Below, piece after piece: positions 1 through 11,579 of a DNA stretch of 43,841 nucleotides. How positions within the stretch are numbered: position 1 is the stretch's first letter; each line of letters opens with the position of its first letter. Under the pieces are notes generated by a model. That model did no database searches and was not told where the DNA came from. It was given only the letters and a program-made list of their open reading frames with translations. The position numbers and the translations under genes are program-made. Origin of the DNA: Hofstenia miamia (taxonomy: Eukaryota > Xenacoelomorpha > Acoela); the NCBI GenBank assembly GCA_004352715.1, contig SCFE01000068.1, positions 679,940 to 723,780 on the forward strand, in the 5' to 3' direction.

Positions 1-15
1 TATATATATATATAT
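1..15. repeat. TA microsatellite at window edge
   Basis: An uninterrupted TA run starts the window and probably continues beyond it. Confidence 0.85.
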
Positions 16-576
16 CAAAATAACAAGTGGAAAGGGGCATATTAGGATAAAATTCGTACACGAAAAGTGCAAATTGACCTCTAAAAACCTCATTACTCAT
101 TTAATACTGAAAGCCTCGTAACTATGTAGTGAATCCTGCCCAAGATAGTCGAATAATTTTCAGTGAGATAAGTATATACATTGAATCCCAACAATAAAGA
201 TCCAATTTGCAACAATGTATATAAAGCTACTTTAAAAACTAAAATGAAAAAATACCCATTTTATTTTATCTGACAATTATTCACACATTAATCTTCGCTG
301 AGAATGATCCATGATAAATACTTAAATCTTCAGTTTTTAGCTGATTTATAATTTTTCAATATATTCAACCAGCTGTGTTCTGGCTGCTGCTTTGGCCTAA
401 TCGAATATAGAGCCTGTTTTTACACTGTTTTACATTGTTTCCATTAAGGTATTTCAAGATTACCACAATGATGGAATCTTAAACTATGAAACTTCCAAAC
501 AGTCATATTAATCATTAAATGTGCAAAGTTCTATTGATTTTACAATTGATTTTATGAAACATTTAACTTTATTTAG

Positions 577-738
577 GTTGGCGCAAATGTGGTGTCGTAC
601 ATGTTTTTATTCGGGACGACCGAAGTCCTCCCAGGATTATATTCACATCAATTTGTTACAAAGTCTTGGGTCGATTCCTTTCCCAAACAAATTTCCCCTG
701 TATTGGGCCCTATTTTTATTATTGTGGCTTGTCAATGA
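577..738 (+). CDS. Possible terminal coding exon, unknown membrane-type protein
   Basis: A pyrimidine-rich tract ending in TTTATTTAG precedes an open frame of 53 codons that starts VGANVVSYMFLFGTTEVLPG and ends in TGA at 736-738. An AATAAA follows about 50 bp later. The peptide has two hydrophobic stretches, one near its start and one at its end (PVLGPIFIIVAC), so it could be the last exon of a membrane protein. I do not recognise the family and found no convincing upstream exon between 1 and 576. An overlapping frame (521-889) is also open but starts with GTG and has no splice or PAS logic. The call rests only on composition plus the acceptor and PAS. Confidence 0.25.
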   Translation, partial: VGANVVSYMFLFGTTEVLPGLYSHQFVTKSWVDSFPKQISPVLGPIFIIVACQ

Positions 739-3700
739 GTCTGTATATGTTTATATATGTAAGGTATATTTCTTTGATCATGATAAAGAAATAAATCATT
801 TTTTAAAATTTTTTAAAATTTCAAAAAATCCAAACCTAACTCTAAAAAGTGTTGATGTGAGCAAATATCTTTCCCCAATTTTGGAATAATGGTAACTTTT
901 ATGTAAGAGTTAATGTTCAGGCTTACCACATGTAAAATTATGAACTGATTAGGTCTCTGGAACTAAAAATAAGTAGAGAGTGGTTTGACTCCAATTATTT
1001 AGGTATGTTGAAAAAGCCAACATAAATAGGGTTAAATTTGATTCTTAGTGTTTTTGCAAATCGGCTCTTTATTGTCGAGACTCTCTGTATATATAAGAAA
1101 ATAGGAAGATAGAGAAGGATTTTTAGAATTTAAGGGATTGTTAATAAGATTTAATTTTTTTGAAATCGCTAGTGAAATAGTGCCATTGATGTCCATGACT
1201 TAATGAATATACATAGATAATTTAACTATTACAAACAGAGCAATCCAATCCTTAAACAAGGAAGCAGAAGCAGTAAAACTTACCGTAGATAATCCGCTTA
1301 AAATCTGAACAATAAGGAAAATCTTCAAATGAAAAGCAATTGTTAATGGAAGAATTCAGGATGTGATGACTTATTTATTGACAAGAGCTTTTTAAATTGA
1401 AGGCAATATTAAACATTTAATTTGTGTACACATTATTCTCTGTGAAAATCAATGAAAATTTACTAAATAATTAACTGCTAAAAGAAATCAATTCTTCAAA
1501 CCGAAAAGCAACAAAGAATTTCTTGGATTATTAAAATGTGACGATTTTATTGTTGATTTTTATAAAGTTGTGTCAGCTATTTTTGGACTCGTCTCTTTTG
1601 TCTATAAAAGTCTGATTCATTATTCAATACGTTTAATTCGTATTGTAGACAATACAGTCGGGTATTGCAGCGAAACAGGGTAAAATCGCTGTGGTACTTT
1701 CAGTTTGAAATTTAAGTCAAATGTTTTAGTACGAGCTTTCATTGAAGTCAGCTATGTTTAAACAAACGTAAACAATATGAATTCTAAATGAAGTAGCCAG
1801 CTACATAATTATAACTAAGGAAAAACCATGTATCTTGTCGAAAAATGTCTTCAGTTGGAGTATTTGTCAGGATGTACTAAAAGTTAATAACTGCAAAGTC
1901 CAATTCTATGGAATTATGTTGTGTCAATTACTAGAGGTGAACAACTTTGTTTCAATAACTCGTGCCTTTCTGTCTTGTAAGCATATCTGACATTTCTTGA
2001 TATACGTTTGATTTATCCCGATAGAACACAAATATGATTGAAGTGTATACAGTATAGAGATTTATTTCTATATTCAATATTATTAACCATTCGTCGTTGT
2101 TTATTTTTTAAGTAGTTGGAAGATATTTGGAGAGGGGCATTTTGCACTCCAATGATTTTTCCCATTTCAACGCTGAACAATGAAGTTAGGATTATCAAGA
2201 ACAACGTACGTAGTGAATGTAAACATAGACACATGCTGTATTGTATTTCAAGCAATAAAAAAGATTCATTGCATCAAAATTAGAGTTGATATAATACAGT
2301 GTTATAAAGAAAATTCAATCTGCAGTTGATCCAAATTGTTATTGGTGTCCCTGTAATGTACACACAAATTAACTGCTAACGAAACAGTTCTTCTTTTGCG
2401 TTCGATCTAATTCTCGAGAAAGCATGAAGCAGCTTCCTTCCAATGAACTAAGTGCAGAAGATCAAATAATGACGCATAGGCTTGGAATATCAAACTCTTT
2501 CAATTGCAGATTTATGCTAAATCGCAGAAACAAAGGATTACATTTTTTGCTAAATGGGGGTATGCAACACTTTTAATACATATATGAATTTTCATGATTG
2601 TCAGTAATTCACAAAAAGCAGTATACAACATATTGGCGATTCTCAGTCAATCATGTGATAAAAGTTCATGCGCATGCATGAATCATTGCATCAAATCTCA
2701 CAAATGTGCAAATTGGTAAATAAATCACAAAAAATAGCACTAAAATGTTGTTTTATGCATTCAATACCATAATATAGAAAATTTATGTCAGATACACACA
2801 TAAGCGTACGGGAAGTGTGGTTTAACTAACTTAAAAAGTCATGAAATTTAGACACAATATCATAAACGGCATTCCCCTTATAGAAGTTTAAATTCTTGTG
2901 GGGTGCAAAATGCACCAAACGGCGACGAACTGTTAAGGAAATGCTGCATTCTTAGTTAGGATTCAGCATGAACTAGATTTAAAATTTGAAAATAAATATT
3001 AACCATTTAATTGCTAGGTTTTTAAATAACTTATGGTTTATAACAATCTTAATTGCACAAAGCATTATGAGAAGTATTTGATAAAAATTCATTGCCATAA
3101 ATCTCATCGGAATTTCAATGAATTTTTTCCATGTCTTATACAATGTTAACAGGGACGTGGCTAAGGGGGCCTTACTGTTGGATCACTTGGCCCCCTCCTC
3201 CTCCTCCTCCTGGCATCCTGGATGGATACAAAACTAACAAATTTTAACATTAATATTCTGTAACTAAGTTAAAGTAATATATTTTAGTTAAAATATATAA
3301 AATACTAATGCCATTCTTTTTAAAAATTCAATAAAAAGAGCGAAACAATTTCATATGACTAAACTATGATTAATTTATTGAACTTTGTGGCCCATTGTCC
3401 TCTAAGTTCCAAATGCGAATGCGAGCCACGGGTCTATATGTTAAACGATGAAAAAACATTTTTGTGTTTCATGCCGTACCTAAAGATTATCCTGATTATC
3501 TGTTTTGTTGCAAATCCTTGCCCACCACAGAAAAAACCATTAATAAATTATATTCCTATATTACCTAAGTTAAAGCACTGTGACGACTAATATATTTCAT
3601 AAGGCTTTCTCTTTGAAAGACGTTTCAAATGATGTAGAATTTGGGTGTGATAAGAATGTTCTTGATATAGATTTATTGAAAGCTATAAATTACCTGAGTT

Positions 3701-4261
3701 TCCCTCGGCATCTTTAGTCTACCAATGAAAACCAATCCGTTTACTTTTTATATGCAGCTTCAACATTGGAACTGTTTATTGTAAAAATAAAACTATCGTT
3801 CATTTTGGAGCACATCTTGTGCGCAATAACGAAAACATCGACGAAATTATATCCTTTCTTTGCATTGCGTTTTTTTATACTCCGTTTCTTTTAGCATAGG
3901 AAAATTCTCTTTTGAAAAAATTAATAAGATCATGTTTAAACAAATCTCGTCCACTTCAAGAAACAAATTTTGTGTTATAATAACGGTTTTTTGCCAAAGA
4001 AATTCATGCCTCTCAACCCAACGAGGCTTTTGCGTAATCACATCAATAAGTCACATGTCAAAGTGACTGGATCTTGCGAATAAGTATTCCAGTTAGACTG
4101 GAACTACACGGGATCATGGATTAGCGAAAAGTAATTAATATTGTAGCTAATTTCTTTCAAAATAGATATAAAAAATAAATATTGGGATGAAGCGGTATAT
4201 TTTTGGATAAGCGTATTTCGAGGGGTTGGTATGTAACCTATATCAAGCTCATTCTAAGGTA
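739..4261. other. Gene-free AT-rich stretch
   Basis: Only short open frames without recognisable motifs are present. A short CTC-type simple repeat at about 3193-3210 sits in a small GC-richer patch (about 3153-3225) reading ggacgtggctaaggggg then ggccccctcc. This resembles the end of a hAT-type MITE, but I could not define two ends. Confidence 0.5.
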
Positions 4262-4516
4262 AAGTTTCCTAATAAGGCCATGTTCTAAATAAGGCTCAAT
4301 ATTTCCTACAAAAAACAATTGATGACTTCTCTGTCACGCATGAATTATATTTTATATTGTATATTTAAATTAATAGTGAAAGAGAAACCCCGCGAAGCAT
4401 TAATCTAACAAATGTATTATATTGTTAATTTTGGTTTATGTTTTAACATTGAGTATATGCAAACATGAAGTTACAAATATTATGTTTTTTGCATTTCCTT
4501 ATTAGGAAGGTTGTCC
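4262..4516. repeat. Short inverted-repeat element (MITE candidate)
   Basis: The left arm aagtttcctaataagg is mirrored on the right by ccttattaggaaggtt: 16 bp with two mismatches, about 255 bp end to end. The interior is AT-rich with no coding potential. No clear target duplication was found, so the superfamily is unassigned. Confidence 0.4.
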
Positions 4517-4686
4517 CCCATGAGGCCCGTGTGTTTATTTTGCATTGAATGAAGATTTAGCATATAGATGTTAAACAAAACATTCTTCAACAGATGTAAA
4601 TTTTTAGGTAGACAGAGCCAAAGATCGGATAAACTTAATTTGGTTGTTTTATTTGGCACTGTACATTATACCATATTAATTTACCA

Positions 4687-4920
4687 CCCAAGTAGCAAGC
4701 CATCAATGGGCCATTATTGGTCCATTATTGGTGCCATCAATTTACCAACAATGAGCCATCAATTCACCATTAAAAGCCAATATTTACCAACAATACGCCA
4801 TTCATATACCAACAATTTGCCTTCTTACATTAATGGTTTATATTGGCAAATGGTTGGCCAATATTGGCCAACAATGCCAATAATGGACCAATAATGGCCC
4901 ATTGATCATTGTTACTTGGG
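4687..4920. repeat. Palindromic element with CCCAAGTARCA ends
   Basis: The left end begins cccaagtagcaa and the right end is the reverse complement of cccaagtaacaa. After a short mismatched patch both arms carry the identical stretch atcaatgggccattattgg and then tccattattgg. The core is built from repeats of ccaacaat, ccatcaat and the palindrome ccaatattgg, so the whole 234 bp can fold into one long imperfect hairpin. It has the form of a non-autonomous DNA transposon. A weak relative with the same terminal motif lies at 24687. The frame crossing it (4568-4894) is a by-product of the repeats. Confidence 0.65.
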
Positions 4921-6426
4921 CAATTATTTTATTACCCTTAGGAATCCATAATTATTCCTATGTCCACAAATTTTGTATAAATACTTGATTAGGTCAAAAT
5001 TTCATTTTTAGGGCCGAATTTGGTAAAATCAGCTGCATAATTTGTTAATTTCTATATTTTGTGTAAATATACTTATCAAAATTTTAATTTACATCAATGA
5101 AAACCAATACTTCGTTAAATTAAAAGAAATAATTGCAATAGCTTAAGGAAACACTCCAGTAATCCAGCAATAACATCTAAACTTCAAATAGTTCCAAATT
5201 TTATTGCCACTCTTGAATTGAGTTTTTGCAACTCTGAAAACGTTTAGCAAAGGATTGTGATTTTTATGTTAAAAGCGTTAATCATTATATTTTGGCATAT
5301 GTAAAAAGCACCTTCAACCCATGCCTTGAGCAATGCATATTTAGTTGAAAGTATTTGAAAGAATATCATTAGGTTTAATATAGAATCGAAATTTCTTAGT
5401 TTTGGTAAATTTTTTGTTGTCAAAAAAATTAGTTTTTAGGTCAAAAAATATAATCTCCTAATAACAACGTTATACAGAAAATGTAAAATTCAAATACTTG
5501 AATTTATGGATTCCTATTTTAGTTATTCCAGAATAACATATCAAGAAGTATTCCCATTTTTACAAATTGTAAAATGACCATTTGAAAAGATCACTAAAGA
5601 TTATATTTTTGTACGACAATATTATGTGAGTATTATGGAATTGGTAGAAATAAATCGATCATTTGGCATCTCAGAAGAATGCAAAGAAGCACAAATTACT
5701 CACAGGAAAATGTAATAATTGAAAAAACAATAAGTTATTTTAAAATGCCAATCAATTTTTGATTTAAAGCTCTGATTCCATTAACCACCCATGCTTAAAT
5801 TAATTGATTAAATTTGATCTTTAATAATTTCTGCAAAATGTCCCCTTTCATTCTTAATATCTGCGATTTGCATATGAAATACTGTATTTTACATTCATTT
5901 TATTAATTCATTGTTAAAATATCAAATTGTGGGCATTTTCAAAATAGCTTAATAAGAGTATATAATAAAAAATTGGTGCCCTAGGTTCAGCTGCCTTTTA
6001 TGAGCATTACAGCTAACTTGCAACTTTGTCGCTAAGCACATTCAGTTTTGACAAAAGAATGCAGACTCATTCATGAATATGAGCTGTCGGTTATGTCTCT
6101 TTTTACAGCGAGCTTTGAATCATTACTAAGCAGTTCAAAATACTTTCAAGATTTCTATAGAAATATGTTGTTTCGTTGAATCTAATATAGTTTTATAATG
6201 TAAAAGGCTGAATTTAGATTTAACAAACAAAAGGATATCCACAGGTCATTATAACATTAAAAAACGTAAATTTTTTATTGCAGCCTTTTATTTAGTTGAA
6301 TTTTGTTTCATATCATAAATATTTCAGCAGTTCTAGTTTATAGTCTTTTTTCTCTCGTCTTCAATTGCACTACACCTACATTACTTACACGTTTAAACGA
6401 AAATTGTGTATTATAAACCTATAGGA

Positions 6427-6428
<2 letters not shown>
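4921..6428. other. Gene-free AT-rich stretch
   Basis: No open frame with recognisable motifs, RNA gene or bounded repeat was seen. Confidence 0.45.
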
Positions 6429-6471
<43 letters not shown>

Positions 6472-6476
6472 ATTTT

Positions 6477-6509
<33 letters not shown>
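6429..6509. repeat. Two adjacent TA microsatellites
   Basis: A TA run at 6429-6467 and another at 6481-6509 are separated by 13 bp (gacaattttggtt). The interruption probably arose inside one original tract. Confidence 0.9.
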
Positions 6510-6512
<3 letters not shown>

Positions 6513-8231
6513 CATGCTCTCAGGAATTTATAATATACAATTATGCCCTAAATGTTTTTAAAATTATTGAATATAATCACTTTACCTGTGATCTCGGACA
6601 GAATGCGTCCCAATGCAGTGACTGATCACTATCTGTTGAAGAGCGTAGGGGTTCTGGAACTGCTACAGATACCTGAGTCATGTTAATTTAGCATTCTTAA
6701 ATCATTCCATTTAGACATTAGTCATTAGAAGCAATATAATGGTTAGCCACAATGATTGGATAGCAAAGGAAAACATGCTCGGGAAAGGGAAAACGAAGGA
6801 AGCCGTTGGAAAATAAATTATGTATTCCCTCTCAAAAATGACATTTGCATCATTCTTAAAAAAAGAAATGTTTCACAGTGGAGGGGAAGCTTACACCTGC
6901 TACACTCATTGGAATGTGTGTAAATCACAACCAAATATCACGCACAGCAATTATGTTTATCATCTCAGATTGTCTTCCGTGTAGAACATCTGCATTTTGA
7001 GTTTTACTAAATGTCTTATTAATTTTTATTAAATAAGTTTATTAAAATTGTAAAATAATACATTACTTAGAAAATGAAGTTCATAATCGAAAATGTTATT
7101 AAAGCAAATATTAAATGATTTTTGGACAATTTCGGAAATGTACTCAAACCATTCATTTCACTTAGCAGTATTACATAATGATCACTTTTTGTACACAAAT
7201 TTGCTCAGATAATGTCCAAATTTCTCCATTCCTCCACATCTATTGAAATTCCTTCATGTTTGTGTGCAATAATTTGATATAAAAGTTAAAAAGCATATGT
7301 GGCCCTACGTAAATATATTATTATTTTCATCTAAAAATTCATACAAAATTGGTAAAAAAACCATAATGGCATATATAGAACTCTGTAATTCGCAATGGTC
7401 GACCAATCTAAATACATAGAATTATATTTTGTTCACTAAGGGCTACCAATTGCAATTATATTATCATAAACTATTTCAGAAAAATATATTTTTTAGATTC
7501 ATCAAATTTGATAAGTGATTACTTCCAAAAATGTCCAACTTTGCAATTGATCTAAATGAAAATCTCAAGGTGCCAATTTTGTATTATTACTGCAAATATA
7601 CTGATGTAAACCTTTCAGAACTTCGATTAAAAATTGATAAATCACTTTCACTTTCTGAGGCAATTTAAATGATTGTATGCCAGAAATCAAATTTACAATT
7701 GAGTTTGAATGCTTTTTTGATCTTTCAGTAACCAAGTATTTGAATAGCATATCTATCAGATGGTGTTTGGCACCAACGTCTACAGGTCTATTAATTTCAC
7801 TTGCTTCACAACTAGGCGATCATCATAAAATTTATATAATGTTCCAAGTCTAATCACTGGAATCTTTGACATATGCTATAATTAAAAATGTTCAATAGAA
7901 AGATTGAACAAAATCAGCAAAAACTTTAAAATACTTTTTATCTGCAAAAATTAATAATTAATGATTGTTCAGAAAAATATTTTATGTAGCAAAACCAAAC
8001 ATGCACATAACTCATAGACCCCCATTAATTTTAAGGGGTCTATGATATTACTACAACAAGTACATTTGAAACAAGTACAAAGTTCATTACATTTTGAAAA
8101 ACGATCACTATTAAAATTATTAAATAATGATCCATATAACCAGTTCAACTAGGACAACTAACGCACCTGGTTGTTTGAGTTTATTTCACCTGGGGGAACA
8201 CCGACTAGAAAGATAATGCATAGATCTACAG
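6510..8231. other. Gene-free stretch with one strong hairpin
   Basis: No gene was seen. At 8012-8022 and 8035-8045 the arms tcatagacccc and ggggtctatga form a perfect 11-bp stem around a 12-nt loop. It is isolated and not part of a visible TIR element. Confidence 0.5.
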
Positions 8232-8633
8232 CAGCGGTTTTCAATATGCGGTCTCAACACCCTCGGGAGTAGAATGAAAATTTGCTGGGTTCCTTTAGTT
8301 CCTCGGAATTATTTATTTAATTTTTTGGAGATCAAAAGCATTTTGTTAGGAAAATATTTAGAAGCATATTCATAAGCGTAACTGAAAAAGAAGTTTAAAA
8401 TTATACCAAAACTGTCCAAATATGAGGAAGTTGCCAACAACTTTAGTTCACAAAATTTATGACAGGAAAAAGTGTTAGCAAAATACGCAAGTTCACGGAC
8501 GACGCTTATTCCTGAGAATTTTAAATTTAGATAAAATACTGTTAAACAATACCAATAATATGTAATTGGGGGTTGCCACCATATTGCAAATAGCATTCAG
8601 AAGTCACAGCCCTAGAAAGGTTTCGAACCACTG
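8232..8633. repeat. hAT-type non-autonomous element
   Basis: The left end CAGCGGTTTTCAA and the reverse complement of the right end, CAGTGGTTCGAAA, match each other and the CAGNGGTTC-type ends known for hAT elements. The interior (about 400 bp) has no transposase motif. The flanks no longer show a convincing 8-bp target duplication, so the insertion looks old. A 95-codon antisense frame inside is incidental. Confidence 0.6.
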
Positions 8634-9854
8634 CTCAATGAATTCCCTGTAGTCTTTTATGGTTTGTTGGTGACGGAGGAACTAAGTACAAAATATAATT
8701 AATCTAGCCTTAAAACCAATAATTTTTTCAATCATGGCAGAAGAAAATTCTGTCTGATCTATCCATGGCTATTATTTTTTAAGGTTTAAAGTTAAATAGC
8801 CTTTATTTTTGCTTACTGATTGCACAAATTCCATATATACCATTTGCAAAAAATGAAATGTACTACTATTAACAGTATATATAAACATATTTACAAAATG
8901 AATGTACAGAATGTACAATTAAATAAACAAAAGCTACTTCAATTAAGTAAAAATTCAAAAAAATGAATGAGTAAGCTAAAGGTCTTCAATTCTGCTGCGA
9001 CACCGTTCAAAATTGCTAAAAAGGTTATTTTTGTTCGATGTAACATTTTTCTGCCCTGGAGAATAAACAATCATTGAAAAAATATTCTCCATATATTTTC
9101 AATTCATCATTATATATATATCATAGTTTATTCTAATTTCCTTCATTTGATGAGACTAGAATTCATAGAACGAATCATTTAAGCATTTAAAAATGTTTGT
9201 TTTAATAGAAACAGTGGATGGACCGAATTTCGATTGATAAAAATTTCTTCCAAAAAAGATTTTTTCAACATTTATTTCAACAGTCCTTTTGGAAAATCTC
9301 AAGACAATCCATTGAAGATGTAAGATCAGCTTAAGAAATGATATTGCAATAATCCTTTTACTATAAATGTTAAAATTTCAACATTTTCTAGAATAGCAAT
9401 TGTGGGTTCTTAAGTAATATCTAAGTTCTTGTTATATGTATACAAATAGGAAATGTAAGCGTTTTGTAGGACATATTTCCCCTAAATATATTATATATAG
9501 TAAATGATATAAATTCTGAAATTTTCCTAATATGAGCCTAAAACATTTAAAGATATTACGTTTGTGCACGAACAGTATTGTAATTTTGGTATAATTTTTA
9601 TAGAAACACATTGTAACTTACCTTGTTTGAATACATTGTCAAAATAATTGAATTTAAATGGTATACATCAATAAACTTGATGACGCAAAGCGGATTAATT
9701 CTTAGAATAAGAAATAAAATAGAGATCTACTAAAGCTGCTTTTGATATTACCAATAAACAAATAACTATAAAAATTCTAATAGTGAAATAAGGTAATCTA
9801 TGTTTTGTATAGAAATGCCTTAATTACATTACATATTAGTGTATATACATATAT

Positions 9855-9891
<37 letters not shown>

Positions 9892-10773
9892 CTTATTTTC
9901 ATTTTTATAAAACTTGGTTTCCTTTTGACACAAACTAATAATTTCATAGTGAGCATTGGATTACCTCCATACTAGTTTTTGCATTGATTTGCCTCTCAAC
10001 ATCAGGTTAATGTGAACTGTGATAGTATTTAGCGTATTCTCTGTTGTGTGTACTCATTTTTACCTTCAAATAATTCTAAAACAATTTCAAATTCAGATTA
10101 ATCTGAGACAAATCAAATTTCAATTAATCCAATGTAGAAAATCCCTGATTGCTGTCCCATATAGTACATGTAACAAGTTTATATTTTGCCTAATATTTTT
10201 GAAATCTGTTTTCTTACAATTATCATAAAATAGTGCATCTTTCTTCCTAATGGAAAAATTAACACCAGTGTGTGCTTATCACATTTTCTATTAGTGCTAC
10301 TTTTAAGTAACAAATCGATTTTTCCACATTCTTGAACAATTTTATTCAAGTCTGTTCAGAAATATTGAAAGCGTTTTACGTGAACACATCTGTGGGGTTG
10401 GGCCCACTCATGCAATGCTAATGACTTATGCGAAGACTTATTTTTTTTATGCCTACTGTTCAGATAATGAGGCGGTCAAATGCCCATGGAAGCAATAATT
10501 ACCTTCAAATATTTTGTTTTCTGAAGAACAATTTGTGAGTCCCGCCCAGGCACGCCGTGCACAAATTCAGAGGTTGTCGCGAAACGCGGTCAAAAAAGAA
10601 AATGGAGACAATTCTCTATCTTGTGGCGTTTTGACACTTCAAATATTTATATTAGCTCGAGCGTAATTAACATTTAAAAACTTTTTGTGGAACGCATTAC
10701 AGATTTTAAAAATTCCTGTGTAGAACTAGGATTAAAGGAAGGTGATTTATGTGATTATTCACTGCAATAAAGA
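8634..10773. other. Gene-free AT-rich stretch with TA microsatellite
   Basis: A TA run lies at about 9857-9887. Nothing else supports a gene or bounded repeat. Confidence 0.45.
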
Positions 10774-10803
10774 ACACAAAGATATTTTTTAATATCTTTG
10801 TGT
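10774..10803. repeat. Perfect 13-bp hairpin
   Basis: The arm acacaaagatatt at 10774-10786 is followed by a TTTT loop and its exact reverse complement, ending at 10803. No transposon ends surround it. It could be a small cruciform or an RNA stem-loop; nothing shows transcription. Confidence 0.7.
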
Positions 10804-10860
10804 AAAAAATGTTACATATTTTTCATTAAAAAACAAAATTCATCTTCTATTTTGAATGAA

Positions 10861-11016
10861 TTTGAATTTGATAAAGATGAAATTGCATTTTACTTATAGT
10901 TAATCTGAATTTGACTTATATTATCATTTGAATTTCACATAGATTGATTTGAAATTGACATAGATCAATATGAATTTGACTTATTATAACTTGAAATTGC
11001 GTTAGATGAATGTGAA
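10861..11016. repeat. Degenerate 21-23-bp minisatellite
   Basis: About seven units of roughly 22 bp lie head to tail. A consensus near TGAATTTGACATAGATNAAT can be read in successive units that begin at about 10862, 10884, 10905, 10928, 10950, 10970 and 10991. Units differ at several positions, so this is an old tandem array. It has no open frame and follows the 13-bp hairpin by about 60 bp. Confidence 0.6.
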
Positions 11017-11230
11017 GGAAAACAGGTATAGATCACTAGCAACAGATCTTTCGGTACCATTATGGGCATAACTTTTTTTATTGATTTTTCTTACAAACAT
11101 GTTAATTTAAAAACATCTATCGGATTCGGACCAAACATTACAACCGGAATTGATCAAACTTAATTGAGATGTTTTTCATATCAATTCACTACATTAAATT
11201 ACTCTATTCTCTTTTATGGTGTTGTATGTG

Positions 11231-11233
<3 letters not shown>

Positions 11234-11262
<29 letters not shown>
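11234..11262. repeat. TA microsatellite
   Basis: Uninterrupted TA run. Confidence 0.9.
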
Positions 11263-11264
<2 letters not shown>

Positions 11265-11538
11265 TGATTCACCATTAAGCTGAATAAGGACGTGCTTAGA
11301 GCATGAAGGGAAGATGTGCATCACAGAAATTTTCATGGCTGAATATTCAATTCTACCTGTATTGAATGAAATAATTATGACTACATATTCATGATTGTGA
11401 AAATTATAACACGGCTAAATGCTTTTATCTGAATAAAATTTAACATCACCTCAAATTTTTCCTTTCTCTTTTTGGTTGTGAAATATGCGGCTATTAATCG
11501 ACGCCTATCGCCGCTTGCCCTTTATCATTTATACGCCC

Positions 11539-11540
<2 letters not shown>

Positions 11541-11578
<38 letters not shown>
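11541..11578. repeat. TA microsatellite
   Basis: Uninterrupted TA run. Confidence 0.9.

Positions 11579-11579
<1 letters not shown>

Noticed and set aside
4568-4894. 108-codon open frame
   Set aside because: It is produced by the CCAAYAAT-type repeats of the palindromic element and has no protein-like features of its own.
8309-8596. 95-codon minus-strand frame
   Set aside because: It lies entirely within a non-autonomous hAT-type element and shows no transposase motif.
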